Shown here: in pieces, positions 52,118-61,616 of the stretch
How the letters are laid out: each line of letters begins with the position of its first letter
Numbering within the stretch: position 1 is the first letter of the stretch
Source: JAQVIJ01 sp041287365
Lineage (GTDB): Bacteria; Desulfobacterota; Dissulfuribacteria; Dissulfuribacterales; DYLC01
Assembly: GCA_041287365.1 (NCBI GenBank)
Contig: JBEULL010000033.1
Location: 1-64,000, forward strand
Reading direction: 5' to 3'
DNA: 64,000 nt
Notes under the pieces: generated by a model
What the model saw: the letters and a program-made list of their open reading frames with translations, nothing else
Told to the model about the DNA's origin: nothing
Database searches by the model: none
Program-made: the position numbers and the translations under genes

Positions 52118-53149
52118 ATGACTTCAAAGAATCTCATTCTGCACGAAAATAGCAATACAGAACTTAAATCCTTTGGGCTAAAACGGCTTTCGGCACGAAA
52201 ATCCATACCAGCAACTCCATCCTTTGCCCAAATTTTGAAGAATAGACAGGCACATCAGCTCGGTCAACGCCACAATCATGCCTCCAGCGTCATGCACGTC
52301 GGTAGCCAAAATCTTGACGCAAATGGGCATGAAACGCAAACAGCCACACCCCTTGCAGCTAAACATAGACACCCCATCTATCTATCTCACAATTACAGCG
52401 GAGTGTCTCATCGAAACACCACACCCTCCCAGGCAAAAAAGGCATATCAGGCCATGAACGGCCAGGGCAAGCCCCTGTTGCAAACAAATATACTGACCGC
52501 ATCGAGTCCCGGCCGCATATCCGCGTATTTTGAATCCGGCACAAATGGACCCGGTATCATCGGCTTTGATTCAATGGCAGGCACCTCATACGGCACTTAT
52601 CAGATAGCATCCAGGCCAGGCACCATGAACGAATTTCTTCAATACCTACAGGAAAGGGCACCTGCCTATGCCGCAAGATTGAAACAGGCAGGGCCAGCCA
52701 ATACAGGTGGTAAAACAGGTCGCATGCCTGCTGTGTGGCAGCAGATCGCCGCCGAAGATCCAGCAGGCTTTGAAAGGCTTCAAAGGGATTTCATAGAGCA
52801 GACTCACTATCTGCCCGCATGTCAGGCCATCACAGAGCGCACCGGTTTGAGAGTCGAGGATCAGCCCATTCCCGTACAGGAGGCCATTTTTAGCACAGCC
52901 GTGCAACACGGGCCGCAAGGTGCAGCAAATATCGTGGAAAGGGCGCTAAAAAACCGAAAAACAGCCTCATCCCAGGCAATAGTACAGACTATCTATACAG
53001 AGCGCATGAAACGCTTTCGGTCTTCTCCGCTGGAAATCAGAAGGGCCGTGGCCTCGCGGCTTGCACAGGAAAGAGATATGATCATGGCGGCATTGCGTCA
53101 AGGCCACTATCTGGCAGACAGAAAAGGTTTATTTGAAACACCCGTATAG
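52118..53149 (+). CDS. Lysozyme-like predicted peptidoglycan hydrolase
   Basis: 343 residues. The first 125 are low-complexity and His/Gln/Ser-rich, probably disordered. From about 130, ISAYFESGTNGPG has a lysozyme-like Glu (E139), followed by SYGTYQIASRPGTMNEFLQYL, a pattern of phage-tail or secretion-spike lysozyme-like domains. A helical rest (VQEAIFSTAVQHGPQGA) completes the fold. No signal peptide is seen. AGGAGG precedes the ATG. It might be exported by a dedicated machine (type VI, flagellar or pilus), but no such gene is adjacent apart from the convergent pilin operon. Confidence 0.65.
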   Translation: MTSKNLILHENSNTELKSFGLKRLSARKSIPATPSFAQILKNRQAHQLGQRHNHASSVMHVGSQNLDANGHETQTATPLAAKHRHPIYLSHNYSGVSHRNTTPSQAKKAYQAMNGQGKPLLQTNILTASSPGRISAYFESGTNGPGIIGFDSMAGTSYGTYQIASRPGTMNEFLQYLQERAPAYAARLKQAGPANTGGKTGRMPAVWQQIAAEDPAGFERLQRDFIEQTHYLPACQAITERTGLRVEDQPIPVQEAIFSTAVQHGPQGAANIVERALKNRKTASSQAIVQTIYTERMKRFRSSPLEIRRAVASRLAQERDMIMAALRQGHYLADRKGLFETPV

Positions 53150-53176
53150 CAAAAACCATAGGGACACTCACGCTTC

Positions 53177-53809
53177 TCAATATGCATATATGGCTGAAAG
53201 CCACGCCCTCTCTCGAGGATTGGTGGCGCTCTGCGCCAAGACCTCTGTCTCATAGAGATAGGGAATGTGCTGAGGCATCACTGTCCCGCTGTTGTTGCTC
53301 TCCACTCCACCAGTCTCCAAAACATTTTGCGATGTGCTGCTGTTTCCCCTTCCAGTATTCACAATCTTTGCGTTTACCACCATATTTGGCTGAGGAGCAG
53401 GAAATGTAAAGGTAAAGACCACATCCGGATTGAATGTGGGCGTGGTGAGATCTGTAAGGTTGCAACTGCTCCAATTGGTGGAGGAGGTGGTTTGAGTCAA
53501 CTTCTGCTGAAAACAGGCATCTGTTGTAGCGCCGGTCAAAAGCCCGCCGTAGTTTCCAACGGCACTCAGGGCGCTTCCCTGAATACCTGCCTGAACAGCA
53601 TCCTTGGTCAGTATATTGAGCCCGCCGTGAGCAGCCTCCAGGGCAAGTTGATAGTTTTTTCTGGAACCACTGCTCCATATTCCGCTTTGCACCATGTATA
53701 TTAGGGATGACACCATGAGCATGCCGATCAAGGCCAAAATCAAAGTAGTTACCAGAGCAACGCCTCGTTCATTCCATAAAATTTCCTTAAACTTGCAAAC
53801 GGCTTTCAT
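53177..53809 (-). CDS. PilX-like minor pilin/assembly protein
   Basis: 210 residues. The N-terminus NERGVALVTTLILALIGMLMVSSLIYMVQ is the PilX_N signature: a charged start and a long hydrophobic helix without a full type III signal peptide. The rest is Gly/Asn/Thr-rich with two Cys (CFQQKL, WSSCNL). It primes or tunes type IV pilus assembly together with PilV, PilW, FimT and PilY1. Last gene of the pilin operon and convergent with the lysozyme-like gene. Confidence 0.85.
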   Translation of the reverse strand: MKAVCKFKEILWNERGVALVTTLILALIGMLMVSSLIYMVQSGIWSSGSRKNYQLALEAAHGGLNILTKDAVQAGIQGSALSAVGNYGGLLTGATTDACFQQKLTQTTSSTNWSSCNLTDLTTPTFNPDVVFTFTFPAPQPNMVVNAKIVNTGRGNSSTSQNVLETGGVESNNSGTVMPQHIPYLYETEVLAQSATNPRERAWLSAIYAY

Positions 53810-53848
53810 ATCGCCTCCTCATAGGGCGCATTTACGAGTACGCCAACA

Positions 53849-54973
53849 TTATTTTAAATTCTTGGGAGTCACCGCCAAGCTATAGACCTTCCAGCGGTAA
53901 TTGGCCCAATTGCCGGGAATATTGTTGCGAATATTGAATGATCTGCCTGCCAGAAGATTACCTCCAGCATCCACCTCCCCTACATTCATGGTATCGGTGC
54001 TATGCTCGTAATAAGTATCCCTACCGCCTTCATGGGCAAGCACATAACAACGCACCTCTTTCACCTGATCCCTGATCTGCTGGGGATTCAATGCAGCTAT
54101 GGAACTGGCGTTTCTTATAGTATCCCATCCGCCATCTCCATCGGTATCCAGGTGATAGACCACCTGAAAATCCGCCACACAATCAACTATTGGCAGAATT
54201 GTAAAATTATTGTCCGCCTGATTGGCCACAGCCTTTACCAAAACACCAGTGCCTGGCGCACAGTGAGCCGGCACATTGGCATTGCTGATATAATAATCCG
54301 TGCGATTGAACGGCCGAGCTGCCGCAGCATCATCGATGCCATAGATCAAATATCTTTCGCCATTGGGGTCGTTGGGACTGGCTGTTGGAGCGAAATTTGT
54401 CAGAGCAGCCGCAGTGGGATTGGTCACCCAGGCACCACCATTCATGACCAGCTGACGGTATTGCGAAGGCGCTATCTCAGGCCGCACCACCAGCACGCGA
54501 TCACCATTTGCAAAGGCATCGTCTCCCATGCTCTGCACTACGATATTGTGACTCGCATCCCTCATGACATAACCCCAAGTCTGGCTGGCTCGACTCCGCG
54601 CCACATTTGTGGCACGAATTACCAAATAATCGGCATTGTTCAAGGAATTAGCAGAGTCATCTGCACTCTCCAATGCGCGAGGCACTTCGTTAGAATGAGA
54701 AAAAGGGGCTGGCTCTCCATAAACAAGGGCAGCTCCTGTAGGTATGCGCCAAAACAGCCCAAAACCGGCATGTTCCAAGTCCAATCTCAACAAATCCATA
54801 CCCAGACCAGTCTCCAGCTTGGTCTCAGCGATCTCTGCCTGCCGAAAGGTGGGCTGAGTTACCTTAATGAAGCTATTGAAGACTGCCGTCATGATGATTA
54901 AAAGAATCGCCAGATAGACCATGATCTCCACAAGGGTAAAACCGCTCTTGTCCGCAAAAATACGCCTTTTCAT
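53849..54973 (-). CDS. pilW: PilW-like minor pilin
   Basis: 374 residues with a type IV prepilin cleavage site in KSGFTLVEIMVYLAILLI (cut between G and F, Glu at +5). A long C-terminal part follows, with two Cys (CAPG..., CVADF). It belongs to the priming complex of type IV pili. It begins 10 bases after the PilV stop. Confidence 0.88.
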   Translation of the reverse strand: MKRRIFADKSGFTLVEIMVYLAILLIIMTAVFNSFIKVTQPTFRQAEIAETKLETGLGMDLLRLDLEHAGFGLFWRIPTGAALVYGEPAPFSHSNEVPRALESADDSANSLNNADYLVIRATNVARSRASQTWGYVMRDASHNIVVQSMGDDAFANGDRVLVVRPEIAPSQYRQLVMNGGAWVTNPTAAALTNFAPTASPNDPNGERYLIYGIDDAAAARPFNRTDYYISNANVPAHCAPGTGVLVKAVANQADNNFTILPIVDCVADFQVVYHLDTDGDGGWDTIRNASSIAALNPQQIRDQVKEVRCYVLAHEGGRDTYYEHSTDTMNVGEVDAGGNLLAGRSFNIRNNIPGNWANYRWKVYSLAVTPKNLK

Positions 54974-54983
54974 TCTAACCCCC

Positions 54984-55454
54984 TCAATTACTCTGAGTCT
55001 GAACCAAAACGGCGCTCAAAACCACCTGATAGTTCATATTGGTGGGCGCCTGCGCACCGGTGCCACCCACATCGTTCCAACCCACTGCCACATCTATGCG
55101 TTTTACGGGCAGTGCGCCGCCGTTTATGTCGGTTATGCGTTTAGACACGGCATAACTCACTGTTCCGTTGCGTATATTGACCGTCAAATTGTTCGGCCCT
55201 GTCCATCCAGTGGCAGCCAATGCACCAGATGTCCCCAAATCAGTGAACTGCTCGCTTCTGAGCCGTGTAAGCTCCTCCTCCGCAAGCCTTACAGCCTCGT
55301 CCCGCAGCACATTGCCCTTGTTGGCCTGTATGGCCGAGTTAACGCCCACCAGGAGCCCCAACATCACTACCATGAAGATGAACATGGCGATCATGAGCTC
55401 CACCAGAGAAAAACCCTTTTCCTCCAATTGAGTAAATATTCTATTGCTGTACAC
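54984..55454 (-). CDS. pilV: PilV-like minor pilin
   Basis: 156 residues with the prepilin motif EKGFSLVELMIAMFIFMVVMLG (cut G-F, Glu +5) and a short soluble part. Overlaps the FimT-like gene by 14 bases. Confidence 0.88.
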   Translation of the reverse strand: MYSNRIFTQLEEKGFSLVELMIAMFIFMVVMLGLLVGVNSAIQANKGNVLRDEAVRLAEEELTRLRSEQFTDLGTSGALAATGWTGPNNLTVNIRNGTVSYAVSKRITDINGGALPVKRIDVAVGWNDVGGTGAQAPTNMNYQVVLSAVLVQTQSN

Positions 55455-55959
55455 AGGCGCCTCCTGTCATTTTGCCGAGATTTATGCGAGTGGCGGATAC
55501 CACTATACAATCCACGGCAGGATTTATACCTGAAGCACTGGAGGTAATGCTGATAGTCTGATTGTCCACTCCACCCGTATCAGCCAGACCCCGCCTATCG
55601 AAACTAATGGGAGTCAAGGCGAAATTTACGGTGTAAGTTGAATAGTCCAGAGTTATAGGGGTGCCATCTATGTTGCCATCACCGTCTGCATCAGGCCCTG
55701 CCTGCACTGAATGCGCCGCAAAAGTGACCAGATAGGGTGTATTGGTGGTGGAGGCATCGTTTCTGGCCTTCATAAGCGTGGCATATATCTCTTTGGTGGC
55801 GGACTCCACTCCGTATCTCGCCTTCCAGGAAGAAAATCCCCACACCGAAAGGCTGGAAAAAATGGCCATGATGGCGATTACCACCAACAGCTCCACCACA
55901 GTGAAACCATCAGCCCATTTCAGCCTGCCATAATTGGAAAATATTGTGCAAGGTTTCAT
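55441..55959 (-). CDS. GspH/FimT-family pseudopilin
   Basis: 172 residues. Prepilin motif ADGFTVVELLVVIAIMAIFSSL (cut G-F, Glu +5) followed by the GspH/FimT domain with TNTPYLVTF and a C-terminal Cys pair (CIVVSA, GACVQQ). It acts as a minor pilin at the tip or in initiation. It starts 104 bases after pilY1; that gap carries a hairpin. Confidence 0.87.
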   Translation of the reverse strand: MKPCTIFSNYGRLKWADGFTVVELLVVIAIMAIFSSLSVWGFSSWKARYGVESATKEIYATLMKARNDASTTNTPYLVTFAAHSVQAGPDADGDGNIDGTPITLDYSTYTVNFALTPISFDRRGLADTGGVDNQTISITSSASGINPAVDCIVVSATRINLGKMTGGACVQQ

Positions 55960-56030
55960 AACAAGCCCTCAAAAATCACTATCAATCACTGGTTAGTTGA
56001 AAAATTTCTATTCTCTCGCTCTTCGTTATA

Positions 56031-56049
56031 GGCAGCCACCAGGGCTGCC
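56031..56049 (-). repeat. Intercistronic hairpin between pilY1 and the fimT-like gene
   Basis: GGCAGCC and GGCTGCC form a perfect 7-bp stem with a 5-base loop. No U-tract follows, so it more likely sets mRNA stability or attenuation between pilY1 and the minor pilin genes than full termination. Confidence 0.5.
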
Positions 56050-56063
56050 CATACACACTTCGA

Positions 56064-59000
56064 TTACCTTTCCTGCACATGCATGAATTTTCGCATGGGG
56101 ACTGGATTGGTGATTACCATAAGGCCTTGATTGCTTGGCGGTAGTCCTGTTATGGAATCGCTTTTCCGATGGTTTCTGGCTGGGAATGAGGATGATTGCG
56201 AAAGATCAAGCTCTTTTATCGCACCTGTTGAGACCTGTATCAACGCCTTGCCCTGCATGGCATAACTGACCTGGCCGCCGGTCTTATAGTCCACTGCCCA
56301 TAGATATGTGCTACCACCAAAACTGCATATATCAGAGGTTGGGGCCAGACTGATGAAATAAACAGCTCCATGTGAATCATGAGTCGGGTTGGAGATAATA
56401 CGCTCGGCACCAGTTGTGGTAGTGGCAGAATCCAGGTTGATATACCATCCCTTTTCTGAAGTCAACGCCCCTGGAGTACTGCTCTGATCTTTTAACGCTT
56501 CGATAGTCAGGCTGGATGAGCATCCTTGTGCCACATTCCCTGGTGAACCAGCAAAACACGGCTCCTGCACACCATATATTCTACGCTGGTTTGAAAGGTC
56601 ATCCTGTTTATAAAAATACCGGCCTTCACCAAAATACAGCCAGAGTTTTCCGTTTTTTCTATCCAGTAGATTTATTACCGAGGTAGTGACAGGCCCTATG
56701 TTGTCGATAACCTTGCTTACGGTCCAATTGGCCGGGTTTATATCGTCATCTATCACCAACCTCAATACACCGCCGCTTGTGGTGTTTTTTACATAACCTA
56801 TATAAACCACATCATCCTGATAATTCCCTGTAGCAAATAGATTGTTCTTTTCCACATCCAGCGTGCTGGAGCTTATCGATCCTGCGAATGCATTGGCTAT
56901 ACCGGTATCGATGGTTCTGATCAATGCGCCAGTCTTCAAATCCAGAACAAACAACCTGAGATTCTGATCAGAATGCCCTTTGAATTCCTGACCGCTGATG
57001 GGACCGGTGGGGCCTGATGCAAGCACTACAAACCACTTACCGTTGGTTGTAACGCATTGGCCCCCTGTCTCACCACAATCGGTATCAGTAGAGCAGGCTA
57101 TGGTATCCGTTACCGAACAGCGTTTGGACTTGCCGACCTTCACAATGGCTGGCCCTATATTGGTCATACCCAAATTGGGATTTGTGAACTCCCAAAGCAG
57201 CTGAGGATTGTCTTGATTCGTGACATCCAAAGCGAAATAAGATGACCAACCCACAGGGCTGCCGGAAACGGATAGAGGTGTCGCCACACGTTCTGAAGAA
57301 ACACTACTGCTTGTAGCACCGCCTATACCCATACTGCCGATAAGAATGGTCCGCCAACTCGTTTTTGCAAGATTCAGATTGCCATTTGAACTGGTTGTAA
57401 TAATAGGACAATCCTTATAATCTCCCTGATTACAAGTGGAAGACTTATTTATGCTTGCATCAAAAACGGTGATCGGGCCGTCCACCATATAAAGATGGCA
57501 ATAATCTTCGTCAAAGGTGTATTGCAAATATGGCAAAACATTTTGAGGGATGAACGCCCATCGCTCAAAACCAATACCACCGGTACCAGTACCTCCCTCC
57601 AGTCTTCCTGGTTGGTACCACTGTTTTCCCGACCAATCCTGAAGGAGTTTGCCGAGTCTGAACGAATGGAGCATACCATCATTGGCCCCCACAAATACAC
57701 TTTGTCTGTTCTTATAATCATTGCTGCTTATGAAGTCGTAATAGGTCTGATCGTTGTATCCAATTGGAGCGGAGATGTTGTAATTATTAAGAGGAGTCGG
57801 GCCCATGATGCGCGGTGTAGCGGAAATAACATCACCCATCTTCCAGACATGGGTCTCCTGATCACAGGTTTCGCCGCTTGGACAATCAGCTAACGAATTA
57901 CATGGGCTCCTTCTGGCCGAACACACGCCTGTGGTCACTGTCCTGCTTCTGCCGATATTCAAGCAACCGGAACTTCCGCAAGCGCAGGCTTCACCATTTG
58001 AATCCACACAATCATAGCCTCTTACATAATTTATGACTGTCTTGGCTGCAGTAGTATTAGCTGCTCCAAGATATGGCTGTAGTGTAGCGGCATTGGATGT
58101 GGAAAAGGAAATTATACCAGACCCTGTGGAGGTCTTCAAATATCTGTTGGCAGGATCCGTCCACCAAAGGTTGAAACCACCACGCCATACGGCCAACGCA
58201 TTCTCTATGGGCACAGAACCCAAATATGTATCAGGGCTTCCATTGCCATCGGTGTCTTGCCAATGATATGCCAATGTCTTGTTCTGACTCGAATCAAAGG
58301 CAAAACTGGTGACGTAGTCATTTTTAAGATCCAGCAAGGTATAGTCATTGCCCCCTTCTCGCACAGTATCCTCTCGAATCTGCGAATAGTTAAAAAACGG
58401 ATCCATGTAATACCAATAGTTCATGATATCGCTTATCCAGGAGACATCGGTTGTGCCAAAGGTACGCTTGGGGTAAAACAGTGCCTGAATGATATTTGCG
58501 CCGCTTCCCTCGCTGGACGACAGCACCGAGACAGCCGTGCCCGACGACGCCCTGCGCAGGATGTCGAAAATGATGGTCATGATATTGTTTTTGATCTGGG
58601 CGGCGCTACTTGAACTATAAAAGGTATCTGGAAGACTGTCGGCATTCTTGTCCCAATCCGCGGATGACGGTGGAAGCGGCGTACAGCTACTGCCCTTGCC
58701 ATCACCACAATCATCCATGTAGCAGGTCTGATTTGGATAACCGGTTTTATTGCCTGGCCACTGCCTCGATCTGTCAAAGGCACCATACATGGCTGTATTT
58801 TTTAGAGAAAGTTCTCCAGTACCTCCCAGCCACAACCCAACAGCATACAAGGACTCCACATAGGATTGAATGTTGGTTGGAACATTCGTATAGCCTTTTT
58901 TGTGCAGCCAATAGGCAGCGACAACTGGATCTGCCGAATATCGTTCATATCCTATATCGATACTGCAAGCACGATTGCTGGAGACAGGATTACCACCCTT

Positions 59001-60083
59001 ATTCCATTGGCCATCCGTAAGCAAGATTATAAAATTCTTGGCACAGGGCACCAAGACAAACTCATTCCCCTGGCAATTGCCATCGCCATTGGCGTCAAAA
59101 CACTGATACATGGGGTTTTTCCACTCATTCCCCACGCCTGTCTGAGGCTGCGGAGCACCAAAATCAGTACCGCTTTGCGATAGATATGCATAGGCGGCCC
59201 AAAGGGCAGGGCCAGTGGGAGTAGAACCACCAGGCGGCTGATAATTAAGGGCGGTTATGGTATTTTTGTAAGGATTGACGCCATCGAAATTGGAGGAGGC
59301 GACAAAATCACCAATATAGACGGTCTTTGTCACACCAGTGTTGGAAAAAAACATCACACCAATGCGCGGCTGCAACGGAAGATTTTTCAATTGAAAAAGC
59401 AGACCGCCAGCTCCACCTGTAATCCTGTCCCATCGAGCCTTAATCTTGTCACCATTGGTTGTCTGCAAGATACAGCCCGTTGCGTCGCAGGAGAGTTGGG
59501 GGGTATTTATTTCGGGATCGCATTTCTGAAGGCTGTTCCCATCACAACTTGCCGGTGAACCGCCTGTCATGGCCCAGCGCAGCAGGTCCATTCTAGACAT
59601 CAGTGCATAATTTAGATAATTTCCGGTTGTAGGACAACTAATTTGAAGTTTTTTACTACAACAATTGTATTTTTTCTTACTACTTGAACATGGTTGTGGA
59701 TATGCATAGACACAATAATCTGGATTATTTTTGTTACTACAACTCCAGTTTCCATTACAGACATAATCACAGTCACTGTCTGTCGTCTCCACCCATACAT
59801 TATTATTATCCTGAATGTAGTTCTTTGTTGGATCGAAATATCCTTCATAAATCTTATTGGAATCATAGTGATCTAAATAACCATCGTTATCGCCATCCCT
59901 ATCCCCATAGGAATATGCCTCCCATCCCATACTGCCACTGGTATCCACAACCAACAAGACATTTGGTGCTGCCGATGTATTAACGAAAGGAGGAGTCTGG
60001 CAATAATCCACCATTCCGGCTGTATGGGCATCATTGGATGCTATACAACAACATATCGTGAACAATACAAGCAGTCTATTCAT
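56064..60083 (-). CDS. pilY1: PilY1-like type IV pilus tip/adhesion protein
   Basis: 1339 residues with a signal peptide (about 1-20). A von Willebrand A-like front has the metal-site motif DTSGS (47-51) immediately followed by an EF-hand-like calcium loop (DRDGDNDGYLDHYD, 61-74). A Cys-rich insert lies near 105-150, and further calcium-like loops are DANGDGNCQGNE and DTDGNGSPDTY. The C-terminal half (from about 770; FVGANDGMLHSFRLG) is the PilY1 beta-propeller with KIGTGIANAF-like blades. PilY1 sits at the pilus tip, promotes extension and can bind surfaces. The first third is more AT-rich than the neighbours. It follows the small secreted protein by 12 bases. Confidence 0.92.
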   Translation of the reverse strand: MNRLLVLFTICCCIASNDAHTAGMVDYCQTPPFVNTSAAPNVLLVVDTSGSMGWEAYSYGDRDGDNDGYLDHYDSNKIYEGYFDPTKNYIQDNNNVWVETTDSDCDYVCNGNWSCSNKNNPDYCVYAYPQPCSSSKKKYNCCSKKLQISCPTTGNYLNYALMSRMDLLRWAMTGGSPASCDGNSLQKCDPEINTPQLSCDATGCILQTTNGDKIKARWDRITGGAGGLLFQLKNLPLQPRIGVMFFSNTGVTKTVYIGDFVASSNFDGVNPYKNTITALNYQPPGGSTPTGPALWAAYAYLSQSGTDFGAPQPQTGVGNEWKNPMYQCFDANGDGNCQGNEFVLVPCAKNFIILLTDGQWNKGGNPVSSNRACSIDIGYERYSADPVVAAYWLHKKGYTNVPTNIQSYVESLYAVGLWLGGTGELSLKNTAMYGAFDRSRQWPGNKTGYPNQTCYMDDCGDGKGSSCTPLPPSSADWDKNADSLPDTFYSSSSAAQIKNNIMTIIFDILRRASSGTAVSVLSSSEGSGANIIQALFYPKRTFGTTDVSWISDIMNYWYYMDPFFNYSQIREDTVREGGNDYTLLDLKNDYVTSFAFDSSQNKTLAYHWQDTDGNGSPDTYLGSVPIENALAVWRGGFNLWWTDPANRYLKTSTGSGIISFSTSNAATLQPYLGAANTTAAKTVINYVRGYDCVDSNGEACACGSSGCLNIGRSRTVTTGVCSARRSPCNSLADCPSGETCDQETHVWKMGDVISATPRIMGPTPLNNYNISAPIGYNDQTYYDFISSNDYKNRQSVFVGANDGMLHSFRLGKLLQDWSGKQWYQPGRLEGGTGTGGIGFERWAFIPQNVLPYLQYTFDEDYCHLYMVDGPITVFDASINKSSTCNQGDYKDCPIITTSSNGNLNLAKTSWRTILIGSMGIGGATSSSVSSERVATPLSVSGSPVGWSSYFALDVTNQDNPQLLWEFTNPNLGMTNIGPAIVKVGKSKRCSVTDTIACSTDTDCGETGGQCVTTNGKWFVVLASGPTGPISGQEFKGHSDQNLRLFVLDLKTGALIRTIDTGIANAFAGSISSSTLDVEKNNLFATGNYQDDVVYIGYVKNTTSGGVLRLVIDDDINPANWTVSKVIDNIGPVTTSVINLLDRKNGKLWLYFGEGRYFYKQDDLSNQRRIYGVQEPCFAGSPGNVAQGCSSSLTIEALKDQSSTPGALTSEKGWYINLDSATTTTGAERIISNPTHDSHGAVYFISLAPTSDICSFGGSTYLWAVDYKTGGQVSYAMQGKALIQVSTGAIKELDLSQSSSFPARNHRKSDSITGLPPSNQGLMVITNPVPMRKFMHVQER

Positions 60084-60095
60084 GGCTATCCTCCC

Positions 60096-60392
60096 TTAAT
60101 CCTTTATGATACTGTATGTCTGATTTGCCTTGCATACATTGCTGTCTATGAAAAAACATTTCTTTTCATCTAATTTAAATGCTGTAATCTTTACAGATGA
60201 AGATAGATTGAATCTCCTCTCTCCTTGACACCCTGCCGACTTCACATCCACTGTAACTGTATTATTTTGACTGTCCACATGCGTAACTATGCCGCAAAGA
60301 TATAACTCATCCTCCGCCATGGTCGTACTTACTGTGCCAAGTGCCAGGACCACCGCTGAAACGGCAAAGAAATATTTTATCGAAGATTTCAT
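60096..60392 (-). CDS. Small secreted protein at head of pilin operon
   Basis: 98 residues, unrecognised. A signal peptide (1-26, ending STTMA) precedes a beta-rich mature part with four Cys (LCGIV, AGCQGE, KCFF, VCKANQ) that could form two disulfides. AGGAGGTG precedes the ATG. First gene before pilY1, 12 bases apart, so it may be a periplasmic or tip accessory of the pilus. Confidence 0.75.
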   Translation of the reverse strand: MKSSIKYFFAVSAVVLALGTVSTTMAEDELYLCGIVTHVDSQNNTVTVDVKSAGCQGERRFNLSSSVKITAFKLDEKKCFFIDSNVCKANQTYSIIKD

Positions 60393-60437
60393 GACACACC
60401 TCCTGAAATTGAATTATAACAATTTTTCTAAAAACAA

Positions 60438-60454
60438 AAGCAAGACATATACCA
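60438..60454 (-). promoter_or_regulatory. Candidate sigma-54 promoter of the pilin/PilY1 operon
   Basis: Minus-strand TGGTATATGTCTTGCTT has GG and GC exactly 12 apart, a fair match to TGGCAC-N5-TTGCW, about 35-50 bases before the first start codon. A TATAAT lies at 60413-60418 without a well-spaced -35, so a sigma-70 promoter is a rival reading. Pilin genes are often sigma-54 dependent. Confidence 0.5.
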
Positions 60455-60586
60455 TACCGAAGTTCGATTCTTCATGCAATTATTTCAATGAATTGCCGAT
60501 AACACAAAATCAAACCACGAAGATGTGCAATAAAGATTATGTAATCAATTACCCACACAGGGAAGGCCGTTATACACATTGAAGTG

Positions 60587-60615
60587 TTGACAACGCCCTG
60601 CCCAGCCATTAACCT
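60587..60615 (+). promoter_or_regulatory. Weak candidate promoter upstream of xerC
   Basis: TTGACA (60587-60592) and TAACCT (60610-60615) are 17 bases apart. The -35 is perfect, the -10 poor. Confidence 0.3.
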
Positions 60616-60713
60616 TGCAACAAATTCACTGGTAATTCATGAGGAACCTCCATGAATCCTCTTGCATGGCGGAGATGAAGTGGCATAATAACTTCCTTAT
60701 GATTGACGGCACC

Positions 60714-61616
60714 ATGCAACGATTCATCGACGAATTCATCGACTTTTTACTTGCTGAGCGCGGAATGTCCGAGAAGACCGCATCTGCCTATCGAAGAGAC
60801 ATCACGGCCTTTCAGAAGGCAACAGGCGCTTTGAATCCGGCCGAGATCACATCTCGAGATATCCGCCATCATTTAGCCGCCCTTTTGCAAAAAGGTCTTT
60901 CACGAGCCACGATAGCCAGAAACCTGGCATGTCTGCGTTCCTTTTTCCGTTTTTTAGTCCGTCAAGGTAAAGTCACTTCAAACCCGGCAGAGGAAATACA
61001 TTCACCCAAACCCGAAAAACGCCTGCCGGCATATCTAACGGTGGACGAGACAACGGAATTGCTTAATGCGCAACCAGTGCATACATTTCAGGCTGTGCGC
61101 GACAATGCCATTTTGGAACTGCTGTACAGCACGGGTATTCGAGTAAACGAACTGTGTGGTCTGGACATGGACGACCTGCGCCTGTCTCCTGAAATGGTCA
61201 AGGTGCACGGCAAGGGCGGCAAAGACCGTATTGTGCCCTTTGGAAGCAAGGCTAAGAGGGCGTTATCGGCATATCTTACGAAACGGACCGATTTGTTGAA
61301 CCGATTAAAACTTTCGCAAAACGCCGTATTTTTGAACGCACGCGGAGGCCGACTCACCACGCGTAGTGTGGAACGGACTATCAAGCAAAAATGCCTTCAG
61401 GCAGGGCTTTCAAACGACATCACGCCTCACAGTCTGCGCCATTCCATGGCTACACACATGCTGGAAGGCGGTGCGGACCTGCGCTCCATTCAGGAGATTC
61501 TGGGCCATGCCAGCATTGCCACCACACAACGCTATACACATCTGGACATAGATCGGCTGACCGAAGTCTATCGTTCGGCGCATCCGAGATCAAAAAATGA
61601 CAAGAGGTTGAAATGA
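60714..61616 (+). CDS. xerC: Tyrosine recombinase XerC
   Basis: 300 residues from ATG 60714, the usual Xer length; in-frame starts back to 60639 would add up to 25 residues. SAM-like N-terminal domain, then the catalytic residues R (STGIRVNEL), K (HGKGGKDR), HxxR (HSLRHSMATH), H (LGHASIATT) and Y (QRYTHL). It resolves chromosome dimers at dif with a partner Xer. Directly linked to hslV by an ATGA overlap, as in the xerC-hslVU order of many bacteria, which favours XerC over XerD. Confidence 0.9.
   Translation: MQRFIDEFIDFLLAERGMSEKTASAYRRDITAFQKATGALNPAEITSRDIRHHLAALLQKGLSRATIARNLACLRSFFRFLVRQGKVTSNPAEEIHSPKPEKRLPAYLTVDETTELLNAQPVHTFQAVRDNAILELLYSTGIRVNELCGLDMDDLRLSPEMVKVHGKGGKDRIVPFGSKAKRALSAYLTKRTDLLNRLKLSQNAVFLNARGGRLTTRSVERTIKQKCLQAGLSNDITPHSLRHSMATHMLEGGADLRSIQEILGHASIATTQRYTHLDIDRLTEVYRSAHPRSKNDKRLK

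Noticed and set aside
59684..59983. Plus-strand frame opposite the pilY1 front
   Set aside because: His/Tyr-rich shadow of the Asp/Asn-rich calcium-loop coding on the other strand.
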